Origin: Dromiciops gliroides
Taxonomy: Eukaryota > Chordata > Mammalia > Microbiotheria > Microbiotheriidae
Direction: 5' to 3'
DNA: 64,000 nucleotides
Assembly: GCF_019393635.1 (NCBI RefSeq)
Contig: NC_057864.1
Location: forward strand, 88,302,382 to 88,366,381
Shown here: positions 46,440 to 57,805 of the stretch, piece by piece
How positions within the stretch are numbered: the first letter of the stretch is position 1
How the letters are laid out: each line of letters starts with the position of its first letter
Program-made: the position numbers and the translations under genes
The notes under the pieces: model-generated
Database searches by the model: none
The model's input: only the letters and a program-made list of their open reading frames with translations
Told to the model about the DNA's origin: nothing

Positions 46440-46560
46440 AGTTATAAACCAGGGTCAAAAAGCCAGTAGGTATCAAAGGTAGGGCTTGAACATGGATCTA
46501 CCTAGCTTGGAGGTCAGCTTTCTATCCACTACCACACACTGCCTCTCCCTTATACATTAT
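46440..46560 (-). mobile_element. MIR-like fragment, antisense
   Basis: 'GGTCAAAAAGCCAGTAGGTA', 'AGGGCTTGAACATGGATCTA', 'TTTCTATCCACTACCACACA'. Confidence 0.6.
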
Positions 46561-46904
46561 GTAAATTTCTCCACTCCAAGGAGTAAAGGGACTGTTCGGT
46601 TTATTGGACTCTATGACCCCTTCTTCAAACACACAAATAAGTATAGACAAATACAACATAGTTCTAAATTGAAGTTTGAATCATACATCCAGAAATTCTA
46701 GTCATGATATAAGGATTCAAAAACTCATGCCCCAGGATCTATGGCATGGATCCAGAATAAATCAAAATGCCTAGCACTCCGGCTATTGGATTCTGTCCTG
46801 ATGGTAAGAGGTACCCCCAGTAGACTTGGCCCTTACAGTGAGACTGTCCCAACATTCTGGCTAAAAATGTCCCTCATGTACAAATTCCATATCCATTTCT
46901 ACAC
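46561..46904. other. Unassigned DNA
   Basis: About 340 bp, nothing recognised. Confidence 0.4.
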
Positions 46905-47088
46905 CTGTATATAGTCTGTCTCTCATTCAAAGGATGTATGCCCTCCTTACCTCTTCTACCTCTTAGAATTCTTAGCTTCCTTCAAAGCTCAGTTCAAATG
47001 CCACCTCCTTCTGAGGTCTATGCTAATTTTCTCTTTGCCAATATTCTGCTCATCCTGCCTAAAATGACTGAGTATTTACTTCATATAC

Positions 47089-47124
<36 letters not shown>

Positions 47125-47290
47125 ATGTGTGTATATGTGTATATAATATATGTGTGTATATATATTTACATATATATAATATTTACTTATCTAAATACAT
47201 TCCCTCTAATGGAATATAAACTTCTTTTCATCTTTGTAGTTTTATCACTTAGCATAGCACTTAATAAATGATTTTGAATAAGTAAAATTC
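46905..47290 (+). mobile_element. L2 3' end, sense, with internal microsatellite
   Basis: 'TTCCTTCAAAGCTCAGTTCA', 'AATGCCACCTCCTTCTGAGG' and, after the repeat, 'TTGTAGTTTTATCACTTAGC' and 'ATAGCACTTAATAAATGATT'. 47086-47180 is an AT/GT repeat. Confidence 0.82.
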
Positions 47291-48184
47291 ACCTTGGTGT
47301 TTCTCTGACATTGAGACCTTCAGTCCATAGTACTGGATTTCTGTTTGCATAATGCCTCTCTATTTAGTACCACTAGCAGCCAATGTTGGCTTACCTGTGC
47401 AACATGAAATAATTAGAAAAAGCAACAGAGGATCTACATATCTAGTCATTCCTTTCACAAACATGTACTGAGTACCTACTACTTGTACTGCACAAAATAT
47501 TAGCATGTAATTCACATTCAGACAAAATTCCTGCCAGGTTTTATCATATTTAAAACCAAGAACACTGCCATACTATTAGAAAATGCTAGGATAATATTAT
47601 TTCCCAAGGAAAACTTCATAATTCATTCATCCAGATAAATAGCTGATCACATAAGCCAAACACATGCACTTTGGCTAAATATAGTTCCCTATTTATAAAT
47701 CTACAAAGTGTGATGCACTTTTTAACCAAGTGGATACATTTGTATTATAAATATTGGAAAATATTTCCTAATTTTGAAGTATAGTAAACATAATCTCTTT
47801 TTTAAATAAGACACACGTATACACGTCATGGTGTGTTTTCTTTCCCCATGCCTCCCATCATGACCTATACTCTTTGCTGTCTTTATACATATCTGACAAT
47901 AAAAACTATACATGCGCTTGCAGGCCAACAAAGTGGGACAGATTGTACCCAAGGGGTACAGTTCTTTCTCTAAGAAAGAGGAAATGGGGAGAGGGGTTGT
48001 CTCTACCACTACCTTTCCTCCCCTTAACCCCAGTGCCAATTATCCAACTAATCCATTTCCTAAGCAACCTCAAGAATGTCACTAGTATGTCACATCCTCC
48101 CACACCCCTGTCAAAGTACAGTAAGTCCATACCTTTTCTAGTCATTTTCTCCACTTTGTTTCTACTTTACCCTTTGGACCTTCC
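47291..48184. other. Unassigned DNA (0.9 kb)
   Basis: No repeat recognised; open frames on both strands at 47722-48221 overlap one another and have no motif. Confidence 0.4.
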
Positions 48185-48367
48185 CTCCCTTGTAGTACAA
48201 TGGAAAGGTCACTGGATTTAGAATTAAAGGATGTGGATTCAAGTCCTGAATCTACCACTTATTACCTGTATAAACTTAGGTAAGTAAATTCCTCTCTTTC
48301 TCTCTCTCTTTCTCTCTCTTGCTTTGCTTTCTCACTTTTTCTCTTTCTTGCTCTCTCTCATCTCTCT

Positions 48368-48457
<90 letters not shown>

Positions 48458-48565
48458 CATATATAAGTGTATGAATGTGTTTAGACAGAGAGACAATGAT
48501 GATGATGATGCAGGAGTTGGACTAAATAACCTCCAAGCATCCTTCCAACTATAAATCTATAATCC
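48185..48565 (+). mobile_element. MIR/L2-type element interrupted by a microsatellite
   Basis: 'GTAGTACAATGGAAAGGTCA' and 'GATTCAAGTCCTGAATCTAC' (MIR head and box B) precede 48291-48475, a TC, TA, CA, TA series. 'GAGTTGGACTAAATAACCTC' and 'CTTCCAACTATAAATCTATA' give the matching 3' part. Confidence 0.65.
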
Positions 48566-49145
48566 TAGCTCTAGCTCTTTTCTATTTTTATCCTTCCCAT
48601 ATTCAGGTGCTCAGAAAAACCTAGTTTTCTCAGATCTCTTGAAACTCTAAGACTGACTGTTCCTTTCCTCACACACCCTTGACATGCAGGGATAGGAGAA
48701 GTAACATACTTCTTGTTACCCATTGCAACTTTCAGACCCTCCATCTTCCAGAAACCACTTTTTCTCTTTTAAAGTTCACCACACCCGGCCCATATCCTTG
48801 TTTCTGCCATGTATGGACCTAAAAGTCATTCTCTTTCACAAATAAGCTTAATATCTAGCTTTCATCTTCAAATCCTGTATGAACAAGGTAACTTTACAGT
48901 TTCTAAATCTCATCTCCCATGTACTATATCTTCAGTTTACATCAATTTTACACATGCACAAATGTGGTCATACCTTAGACATTACTTTGCCCCAGGTACC
49001 ATAATCCCTAGTTTTGTCTCTGCCTTTTGTCAAACTCAACATCTCACAATCATATTCAGCCAAGCTTACCCCAAAATCATACACAGTCAAGTTGAAATCT
49101 TGAATATCCCCCTCCAGAGCCCCTCAGGCTCTGTTGTTGTCCTTA
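48566..49145. other. Unassigned DNA
   Basis: About 580 bp. A 114-codon open frame (48809-49153) ends here; no motif recognised. Confidence 0.4.
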
Positions 49146-49250
49146 ACAATTAAATAAGCATTTATTATGCACTTATTATGTGCCTGCACTGTGCTATTGC
49201 TTGGGAATATAAATACAAGCAGAAGGACATTCCTGCCCTTAAGCAGAACT
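49146..49250 (-). mobile_element. L2/CR1-type LINE 3' end, antisense
   Basis: 'AAATAAGCATTTATTATGCA', 'TGTGCCTGCACTGTGCTATT', 'ACATTCCTGCCCTTAAGCAG'. Confidence 0.75.
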
Positions 49251-49505
49251 TCAAAAGTGTAGGGGGAAAAATAAGGGAACCCAAAGAGGGGGAATTGTAC
49301 AGAAAGATCTGGAGAGTCAAAAGTGTAAATTGAAGAGGAATGAAGAAATGGCTGACCTGAGCCTCCTCACTAAAATGGGGTTTTGGAAGGGACCCGCCAA
49401 TCAGAGAGAAAAGGTTCAGGGGGGCTTATCCCTATGCAAAGTAGGGCTCCTTTCCATTTGGGATAACTGTGTTGATTGAAACAGGGCATAAAAAACAATT
49501 ATATG

Positions 49506-49661
49506 TGGGGCGGCTAGGTGGTGCAGTGGATAGAGCACTGGCCCTGGAGTCAGGAGGACCTGAGTTCAAATCTGGCCTCAGACACTTAACACTTACTAGC
49601 TGTGTGACCCTGGGCAAGTCACTTAACCCCAATTGCCTCACTAAAATAAAAAGACAAACAA
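49506..49661 (+). mobile_element. WSINE1-like tRNA-SINE, 15-bp TSD
   Basis: AAAAACAATTATATG is repeated exactly at 49491-49505 and 49662-49676. GGAGTC / TTAACACTT / CAATTGCCTCAC: pure CAATTGCC subfamily. Confidence 0.96.
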
Positions 49662-49890
49662 AAAAACAATTATATGAGAAATTTTTAAAGCCCCACCAAA
49701 AAGACACTCAGAGTAAATATAGGCAAAGTATTTTGTTTTCCAGCATCTAATTTATATATGACTGAAAAGAAGACTTTAAGTTTCAAAGCCAGCACCCTAA
49801 TATCTAGAACTGTTTTGTAACCATGGGACAACTGTATATTGTCTGTTTGTGGTTTGAATGAATGGCAAGTGTGAATTGTGGTTTCTCATT

Positions 49891-49908
49891 ATAAATAGAG
49901 GTAAGTCA
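49891..49908. repeat. Target-site duplication, left copy (unknown retrocopy)
   Basis: ATAAATAGAGGTAAGTCA; differs by one base from 50760-50777. Confidence 0.85.
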
Positions 49909-50759
49909 GACTCTTCTCTCAGAGGGACCCAGGAGTTCACAGCTGGAAGAGATCAGTTTCTTCTTCCTACTGGCCCTGCTCATTCCATCACACACCTCAG
50001 TCCCTTATACTCAGGCTACTATGTGCTATGGGAAGAACACAATTTTATCATTTGAAGATTTCAAGCACTTAATGCAACAGAAAACAATTTCATACAAAAG
50101 TTTAGATGTATGGTAAATACGGATAGTGATTCAATAAACTTGGAAGATATTATTAATTCAGCCTCTCAGGATCAGGAGAACATCACTAGCCATTTGATGG
50201 ATACAGTTGATGCTACCTATTGTAGATGAAATGGGGCTTATGCTGAAACTGAGGGACAAAATGAACAGCCAAAAATATTCTTGTGATGATGATCAGCCAA
50301 TAACTGGAAATACAATACTGGAAATGGCCCTGTGTGTCTGGGAGAAGATGCTGAAAACCAGTAAGAGGTGGGGGCAAAAATTGCTTGAATGGTTGGAGAA
50401 GATAACTGCTGCCCTGAAGGGAATTGCAGTTTCTGTGTGGGAGGGAATAGTAGAGACAGTGAGTTGTATATGGGAGTGGTTTGTGGACCTGTTTTAATTC
50501 ACTCCATAGTAGAAAGAGCTGTTGGTGCATATCAAGGACACTTGTAAAGGCCTCCAGATTTGGGGTTAATTTAATTTTTTTTTCAAATTTTAAATTTCAC
50601 CAAAAACAGGAGGTGGGGGAGAATTTCCATGTACATAGCTGGATAAATAAAGTAGATTCTATGTGTAAACCTAAATTTATATTTCATGCCATTTGATTTA
50701 AAAACATAATAATTTCTAAACATTAAAAAATAATAATAATAAAGTAAATCAATGAATAA
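49909..50759 (+). pseudogene. Retrocopy of an unrecognised transcript
   Basis: The 851 bp lie between near-identical 18-bp duplications and end in an A-rich tract, with AATAAA at about 50646-50651, as an L1-retroposed mRNA would. Three consecutive coding-like stretches appear in different frames. The first, from an ATG at 50021 to 50116, contains FEDFKHLMQQ. The second, 50110-50229, contains LEDIINSASQDQENITSHLM. The third, to a TAA at 50495-50497, is open for 96 codons and contains VWEKMLK, RWGQKLLEWLEKI and VWEGIVETVSCIWEWFVDLF. The last part has tryptophans in amphipathic-helix spacing. Two frameshifts would explain the switches, so the copy is probably dead. I do not recognise the parent, and the link between the three stretches is inference. 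Confidence 0.75.
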
Positions 50760-50777
50760 ATAAATATAGGTAAGTCA
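50760..50777. repeat. Target-site duplication, right copy (unknown retrocopy)
   Basis: ATAAATATAGGTAAGTCA, placed right after the A-rich tail. Confidence 0.85.
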
Positions 50778-52282
50778 CCTTACACAATATACCCTACTTC
50801 GTAGTACTAGTATTACAACTGGATTTAAGTAGTGACCTTGGATCTTGGTCACACAAAAAACTCATGGTTTGCACTACCATCTGCCACTTGGAGGGCCTAA
50901 TTGGAAGAAAAACAACAAAAAAACCCCTTTGAGGCACAGGGAATCTGAATGGTGGGAAAAGGCATTTACCTTCATCTGCACTGCCATTTATTGACTGAAA
51001 GGTTGAAATGCAAACATCAGAGAAGTGGCCTGGCCCAGCAGAAAACTAGGAGATCCTGATACCTAGACTCTGTAGCTTTATGGTGTGACATCTTCCTTTC
51101 CCCTATAATCTGTCAAAGCTTGATGGAAAGGGATCCTAGAAAAGAAACATGGGGTGAGGGGGTGTCAGCCCGGAGATTACTTAAGGAGATGAATGGCTAG
51201 TTGGATGACAGACTAGAGCAGGATTCTATGTCTCAGTCTGTAGATGGCAGTGAAGGCAAAGGTAAAGGTTGAACCTTTACACACTATTCACGTCTTTTGA
51301 GCATCAAAATTTTTCCACATCTTCAATCAGTACTTGGAGGTTGAAGTTGACAATGCATATTCTTAGATCTTGCTATGACCAAGCTCTACACACACTTTTC
51401 TCAGACCCATTCAGGGGTCTTGCCTTGCCCCGCCAAGGTCTTTCAATGACAGAAAAAGGGGTCTACTCATTAATGAATTATAATGCAGACTGTTCCTGAA
51501 GAAAATAAAGTACATGGCAGCCCAAAGTTTATAGCTGTGAGTTTCCCTAGTCATATGTGTTCCCTATTCAATGTGTCTCCTTGCTATTTTTCTGTAAATT
51601 TGTGCTCTTTTTCCTCCATGGACACTGTGTACATTGATGAGATATTGCTTTCCAGGTTTGTGGGAAGAATGTTATGTTTTAATTATTCTTGCTTTGCCTT
51701 TTGTTCATTCAATATATTTGACTGAGTTAAAGTTATGTAGACTGATTTGTTAAAAGAGAAGTCCACCAGTGGGGGCTCAGAAGCCAGGGTTGTTCACCAG
51801 TAGCTATGTATTCCTTCCACCAAGGCTATTCCTAGAACTCTCAGAGGCATAAGTAGCAGCATAGCAACTCCTTCTGAGAATCCCTGACCTGCCAGAATGA
51901 GTATAGATTGGGTAAATAAACCAACCTCAGCTCAGAAGGAGAAAAGTAGGGTATGGGTATAATGCCTACACAGATGATCTACACTTGTTTTGACTTAGCT
52001 TCTGTTTTAGATACCACTTGTCATTTCTAGGCCTTGGGATTCAAATTCTCCTTCAGACACCACTAACTTATTTTGGCCTTTTTGATCTGACTCTGCTTTT
52101 GATACTGCTAAACAAATGGTCCTTCCACCAACTTCCAGTCCCAAAATTAGGTTGATATCAGTCAACAACCTGGAGCATGTCCAAGGAAGGTGTAACCCCC
52201 TAGTCACACTTAGCAAAATGATAAGGAGAGAAACCAAGACATTGATTTTACACTTACATAATTCGATGACAATGATACAGTA
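50778..52282. other. Unassigned DNA (1.5 kb)
   Basis: No repeat recognised; open frames at 51269-51725 have no motif. Confidence 0.4.
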
Positions 52283-52440
52283 GGAACACAGTTTCAAATC
52301 TCAGTTTTAGAACCTTTATGACCTTGGACAAGTCCAAGCCTTCTATGGATTTCAGCTTCCTCCTTTTTAAAATGAAAGTTATAGACTAGATGACCTCTGG
52401 TATCCTTTAAAACTCTAAATCTATAATCCAATGATCCATA
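52283..52440 (+). mobile_element. MIR/L2-end SINE
   Basis: 'GACCTTGGACAAGTCCAAGC', 'CTAGATGACCTCTGGTATCC', 'AAAACTCTAAATCTATAATC'. Confidence 0.7.
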
Positions 52441-53084
52441 CCAAAATGGAGGATCTAATTAAAGAACTATTATCTTATAATTAATAATAATCTTTCCACT
52501 TATAATTAATATAGGCTGCAGATGCCAGATCTAAAGATAATCAGCTTTAGTCAATATAGATAAATTAAACAAATTCTTGAAGAGGGTGTGAATTATGCAA
52601 ATCAATAACCAGTAAAGTAATAATTGCCCAAGGGGATTTCTGATACTAAGAAAGACTTTCCAGCTAGAACTTTAAAATTCCCCTGGCTAAACTCTTCCCT
52701 CCCAGGTAACTATTTCCCAAAAGTGTATCTTACAAAAGTTTTCTTCACTGGATTATGCAAAAGAATGTTCACAAAGAATCAAATAAACTCTTTCACTATA
52801 TCCTTGTTTTTCAATAATGAACTAAAGTTGAAAGCAACAGGGAAGACCATGAGAAATACAAATGTTTCACTGCTGGATTAGAACCTTCTTCAATAACTTG
52901 AGAAAACAAAAGAAAAGATGATTCTATAACTTGGAGGATTATATGTGTAGATGAAGGGCTTTGAGGCCATGAAAAAATGGAGTTATTGAATATGAAGAAG
53001 GAAAGATCTATGTAACACATGATAATTGTGTTAAAAAGGTATTAAACCAAGGATAAAAGATGTAAAACTTTAAAAGGGCCATTA
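52441..53084. other. Unassigned DNA
   Basis: About 640 bp, nothing recognised. Confidence 0.4.
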
Positions 53085-53245
53085 AATTCATTTAATCCAA
53101 CTCTCATATTTTTACAGTTAAAGAACTGAGGTGCAAAAAGGTATAATGACCTAACCAAGATGATACAATCAGTAACAAAGGGACAGACCTAGAACTATTG
53201 ACACCAAATTCAGCATTCTTTCCACTGTATGCCCCTGTGACAAAA
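53085..53245 (-). mobile_element. Old MIR/L3-like repeat, antisense
   Basis: 'ATTCATTTAATCCAACTCTC', 'TTTACAGTTAAAGAACTGAG', 'GCATTCTTTCCACTGTATGC'. Confidence 0.65.
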
Positions 53246-53754
53246 CAAAAGAAGCAAAGGAGACTGAACCTGGAACCTTACATTCTATCACTAACATATA
53301 TATTCCATCCTTCTGTTTGGTCTCAGATGGGTGGAAGATGCAGAGTAGATGGACACCTACACGATATGACTCAAAAACTGTGACGTTACATTTGAACTCC
53401 TGTAAAAAGTCAATACCTTTGACTAAACAAAAGGACAAAAGTTCTGGAAGCTTAAAATGTGAAGTCAAGGGATATATGAACATGCAGAGAATGAAGGTGG
53501 GAGTATAAAGTGGCAAGAAGGAAACAGATGATGATAAAAGAATAATCCCAGTTTTTGAGGAAATGCTGTGACATGATACAAAAGAAAAGTAAACCTAGGG
53601 TGGGGCCTTCCACACCCAACAAGCAGAACAAGCTGGTGCCTAGGCAGGAATTTGTCCCTGGAAAAAATTCAGAGCAAGTTATTAGCTACTCTGTTTTTGA
53701 TGCCCAGAATGTCACTAGCTTGACCACTATTTTGATGTTATTGTTTTTTTAAAT
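53246..53754. other. Unassigned DNA
   Basis: About 510 bp, nothing recognised. Confidence 0.4.
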
Positions 53755-54630
53755 AAGTTTTTATTGAAGGCTTTTGTTTTTTACATCATCATAGTTATCC
53801 CAAGTATCCCTCCCTGGAGGCTTATCCATATAACAGGTAGTATTTTTTAGAAATGAAAAAAAATCATTATAATTAATCAATAAATTGAAAGATCCAAAAA
53901 TATGTGCAATGTGTAATATCTGATAAACTGAAACCTCCATTAAGAGGTAGATTGGAATTATCTTCTCAAATCTCTTTATTCAAATCCCACTTGATCTTTA
54001 TAATTTTTTTATATTCATTGTTTAATTTGTTGTTATTATTTCCATTTACATTGTTGTAGTTGCTGTGTATGGTTTTGTTTGGTTGGTTGGTTTGGGGTTT
54101 TTTGGTGAGGCAATTGGGGTTAAGTGAGTTGCACAGGGTCACACAGCCAGTAAGTGTTAAGTATCTGAGGCCGGATTTGAACTCAGGTCCTCCTGAATCC
54201 AGGGCTAGTGCTCTATCCACTGTGCCACCTAGCTGCCCCTGCTGTGTATGTTTTTTGTTGGCTCTGTTCACTCAGTTCATGTAGGTCTTTCCATGCTTCT
54301 CTGTATTTATCACACATATCCTTTCTTACAGCACAATAATATTATATTACACTCATGGACCACAATTTGTCTAGCCATTCCCCAATTTATAAGCATCTAA
54401 TTTCTTTCTAATTCTTTGTTATCACAAAAATTGCTGCCATAAAAACATCTTTGTATATATGGAGACTTTATTCCTATCAATGAGTTCTTTGGGATATAAG
54501 TCCAGTATTGGAATTTCTGGTTCAAAGGGATGGACATTTTAGTCACTTTATTTGAATAATTGCAAATTGTATTCCAAAATTGTTGACCCATTTCACAGTT
54601 CCATTGATAATGCATTAATGCTTTTATTGC
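53755..54630 (-). mobile_element. Old L1-related LINE 3' region, antisense, with SINE
   Basis: 'AGCCATTCCCCAATTTATAA', 'CTAATTCTTTGTTATCACAA', 'TGAGTTCTTTGGGATATAAG' and 'TCACAGTTCCATTGATAATG' are collinear with the reverse of the L1 ORF2 C-terminus at 44710, but diverged. The 3' end at 53755-53800 (TTTTTATTGAAGGCTTTTGT) differs from the younger L1s, so it is an older L1/HAL1 lineage. Confidence 0.72.
54072..54239 (-). mobile_element. WSINE1-like tRNA-SINE in L1, 11-bp TSD
   Basis: TGCTGTGTATG is repeated exactly at 54061-54071 and 54240-54250. Mosaic: GAATCC with GTTAAG and GAGGCAATTGGGG. Confidence 0.94.
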
Positions 54631-54639
54631 TGAGAACCA

Positions 54640-54775
54640 GTACACTATAACAGCTAAAGAGCAAGCCCCAAACCAAAAATACTTGGATTCAAGTCCTACC
54701 TATGGATGACACATAGTGGTTATGTGACCATAGACAAGTTACTTAACTTCTTAAACCTCTAGACAACTCTAATTA
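54640..54775 (+). mobile_element. MIR SINE fragment
   Basis: 'CTTGGATTCAAGTCCTACCT', 'GTGACCATAGACAAGTTACT', 'TAACTTCTTAAACCTCTAGA'. Confidence 0.68.
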
Positions 54776-54914
54776 TACTGTCATAGAGAATGTGTTGATC
54801 TCCATTATAGAGGAAGTTTCCTCAGCTAGAGTACTCTACATTAATGAAATCATAGGTAGAGTTCCTATCCCCAACATTTCTATTGGTAAGGTTTTTGGTA
54901 AGAATGCATCTATG

Positions 54915-55058
54915 GGGGCAGCTAGGTGGCACAATGGATAGAGCACCAGCCCTGGAGTCAGGAGGACCAGAGTTCAAATCCATCCTCAGACACTTGACAT
55001 TTACTAGCTGTGTGACCCTGGGCAAGTCACTTAACCCCAATTGCCTCACACACACAAA
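54915..55058 (+). mobile_element. WSINE1-like tRNA-SINE, 11-bp TSD
   Basis: ATGCATCTATG (54904) and ATACATCTATG (55059) flank it. TTGACATTT with CAATTGCCTCAC makes it a mosaic; the tail is a CACACA run. Confidence 0.94.
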
Positions 55059-55069
55059 ATACATCTATG

Positions 55070-55907
55070 CATCAAAAATAGAAATCAATAAGAAAATTGA
55101 AATTATGTTATAGAATGATTTTATATATAGCTGAGATATAATATGACTGTTCCATATTCTGTAAAGCAAGAGCTACCCATTCTACAACATGCCAATGAGT
55201 TTCTAGTGTGTTCCAGTTTCTATTACTTCATATGTCCACTTTACATCAATTAGCATCTTCCCCCAAGAGTTTCTGAAGTGTTTGTCACCTTAAAGGAATG
55301 CAACCCTTCAGGGTATCTGATGTTTGGTTTTAGATTTCATTTATATGACTCATGCATTATGATAAGATAGCTTCTCTTAGGGAAAAGCAGTAGATTTGAG
55401 ATTAAAGAGAACTTTTTAGATGGCATCCATTTTTAAATTAAATTAAAACCACCTATCCTACCCGAAATAAATTTTAGAATAAGTGTAATCATAATTATAA
55501 AATTCTCTACTTTAAATATCTACCAGAGTCAAATTTAAGACAGCTTTGAGAGTTTTATTTTTAAATTGTCCCTTTGTTAAACTGCAATGGGCCTTGCATT
55601 ACAAAAGTATAGACTGGAACAGAGAGGAATACAGTTGTTATTTCTTCATTTATTATAATACTATAATTATAATATTATAATAATCATCCATACCTAAAAC
55701 CTTGAAGAGTTACATTTTTTAAAAAATCAGCCTAAGAAAGGATTACAAAGGAAAGGGCACTTTATTAGGTGACTAAAAACTGACTATGTACCAAAAACCG
55801 AAAGAACTTATGGCTTTTTGGTTACCACTAAAAAGATCCAACGACAAGTTAGTACTTATTATACATCAAGAGAAAGTCACCTAGGAGAACATGTGCTATA
55901 GCCAGTG
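55070..55907. other. Unassigned DNA (0.8 kb)
   Basis: AT-rich, with a TATAAT-rich stretch at 55650-55685; nothing recognised. Confidence 0.4.
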
Positions 55908-56010
55908 GACTGGAATGGAATAAGCATTTGTTAGGTACCTATTAAGTGCCAGGCATTGTGCTAGGCACTTTCTGTGTATTGTCTCATTCAGTTCAAGTCC
56001 CTTAGGACAA
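55908..56010 (-). mobile_element. MIR fragment, antisense
   Basis: 'CATTTGTTAGGTACCTATTA', 'GTGCCAGGCATTGTGCTAGG', 'TTGTCTCATTCAGTTCAAGT'. Confidence 0.72.
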
Positions 56011-56040
56011 ATATGAGAGCAATACTTGAAAATGGTCACT

Positions 56041-56230
56041 TAAAAATAGCATAGTAGAGAGAGTACTAGATATGGCATCAGAAGACACAGGCTTCAATCT
56101 CAGCTGTATCACTTGCTACCTATGCGACCCTGGACAAATCACTAAATCTCTCTTGGCCTGTTTTCTCATCTGAAAAGTGAGAATAGACTAGATTGCCTCT
56201 AAGTCTCCTTCCATTGATATGTCTAGGGTC
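56041..56230 (+). mobile_element. MIR SINE
   Basis: 'AGAAGACACAGGCTTCAATC', 'GCGACCCTGGACAAATCACT', 'TCATCTGAAAAGTGAGAATA', 'GATTGCCTCTAAGTCTCCTT'. Confidence 0.75.
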
Positions 56231-56260
56231 AAAAAAAAAAAAGAAAAAAGAAAAAAAAAA
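56231..56260. mobile_element. Poly(A)-only retroinsertion with 15-bp TSD
   Basis: Thirty bases of A with two single G, between GATATGTCTAGGGTC (56216-56230) and GATATGTCTAGGATC (56261-56275). The duplication plus a pure A-tract fits an L1-type insertion that stopped in the tail of its template. Confidence 0.8.
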
Positions 56261-56394
56261 GATATGTCTAGGATCTTATGAATTTGCATCTTGTCCAATT
56301 CTATCCCTGACTATAAAAGAAATATTTAATGTACCATGATGACTGACTAGTGAAATTCAGGTAACAGTCTTATATATTGGGAAGGAAGTATAGT

Positions 56395-56575
56395 ATAGGA
56401 GGGAAAAAGAATGGTTTTAGACTCAGGGACCTGGAATTTGAATTCTAACTCCCACATTACACTAATGACCATTGTCAAGTCACTACACTTATCTCAGCCT
56501 TGTTTTTCTCATCTGTAAAACAAGGATAATATTGCACTGTTTAGTGCACAGGACTATTGTGAAAAAAGCATTTTT
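56395..56575 (+). mobile_element. MIR SINE
   Basis: 'TTTTAGACTCAGGGACCTGG', 'TTGAATTCTAACTCCCACAT', 'ATTGTCAAGTCACTACACTT', 'TCATCTGTAAAACAAGGATA'. Confidence 0.75.
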
Positions 56576-56599
56576 ATGGCTTAAAGTGATATTTATTTT

Positions 56600-56754
56600 T
56601 GTTGGGTTTTTTTTTTTTGGTTGGGCAATGAGGGTTAAGTGACTTGCCCAAGGTCACACAGCTAGTAGGTGTCAAGTGTCTGAGGTCAGATTTGAACTCA
56701 GGTCCTCTTGCCTCCATGGCCAGTGCTCTATCCACTGTGCCACCTAGCTGCCCC
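56600..56754 (-). mobile_element. WSINE1-like tRNA-SINE
   Basis: T-run, GGGCAATGAGGGTTAAGTGA to CCACCTAGCTGCCCCC. Flanks CTTAAAGTGATATTTA and CTTAAGTGCTATTTTA resemble a decayed TSD. Confidence 0.92.
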
Positions 56755-56769
56755 CTTAAGTGCTATTTT

Positions 56770-57537
56770 AAATGGATTATTAACATTTTTGAGTAAGACT
56801 AAAAACAACTGAATTTTTCCTGATTTTATAACTGGTGTCCTCCAAGTAGAAAGATTGGTACTAGGTAGGACTATCACTAGTCTTATGGGGCTCTATCCAT
56901 TGGTGAAAATTCGGGGGAATGTGTTGCAAAAAAAAATAATAAGCATGGCTTGAAAGAGATATGAGAGGGAAAAAAAGAGATATGAGAGAATGCTCCCAAT
57001 CTATCCCTTTGAAAATGTGAAAGGTCCACAAGTGTAACCCATTGCACATATTTTCAAACCTTTTCAATGTATCAATAAGCTTTGCTTAATTTTTCCTCTT
57101 TTTTTCTTTAATATTAATTGTTATATGGGATGAGGAAACCCTCTTCTCTGGGAAATAAAAGAGATTAAATACTAGGAAAACTCAGATGATATAAAAAAAC
57201 AAAAAACATTAATGAAAACTTGATTTGGAAAAAAAAAGGAGTGGGGAAGCTTGGATGGGATTCTTCTGAAAAAAAAATTAAAAGTAAAAAGACTGAGATA
57301 AAAATAAGAAAACAAGAGAGATGCCTAACCCTTTGCCTTTATACTATAAAACATGCCAATAAGGTGATTTCTTCCATTGGCATAGTTTACAGTATATGTA
57401 GTTTCCATTTCTACCCCTAGCTTTATCTATCTGACTTATAGGTATAGAATCATCAGTAGAAAACCTGGGACAAATCAATTGTTTAGGGGAGAGGACAGAT
57501 ACAAAAAATAGCCCTCCTCAGTCTAATGTAAACATAC
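56770..57537. other. Unassigned DNA
   Basis: About 770 bp, AT-rich, nothing recognised. Confidence 0.4.
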
Positions 57538-57805
57538 CAGCTAATTGGCACAATGGACAGAAGGCCAGCTTGGAGTCAGGAAAAAGAGTTCAAATTTGAC
57601 CTTAGACATTTACTTGATGTGTGACTAGGCAAGTCACTTAACCTGTTTGGCTCAGTTTTCTCATCTGTAAAATGGGGATAATAATAACACCAACCTCCTA
57701 AGGTTGCTGTGAGATCAAATTAGATCATAGTTGTAAAGGGCTTAGCACCATGCCTGGCATGTAGCAAGCACTATATAAATGTTAGCTATCTATCATCATC
57801 ATTAT
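57538..57805 (+). mobile_element. MIR SINE, nearly full length
   Basis: Head (TTGGCACAATGGACAGAAGG), box B (GAGTTCAAATTTGACCTTAG), core (TAGGCAAGTCACTTAACCTG), 3' part (TCATCTGTAAAATGGGGATA, AAAGGGCTTAGCACCATGCC, CACTATATAAATGTTAGCTA). The best MIR of the window. Confidence 0.9.
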
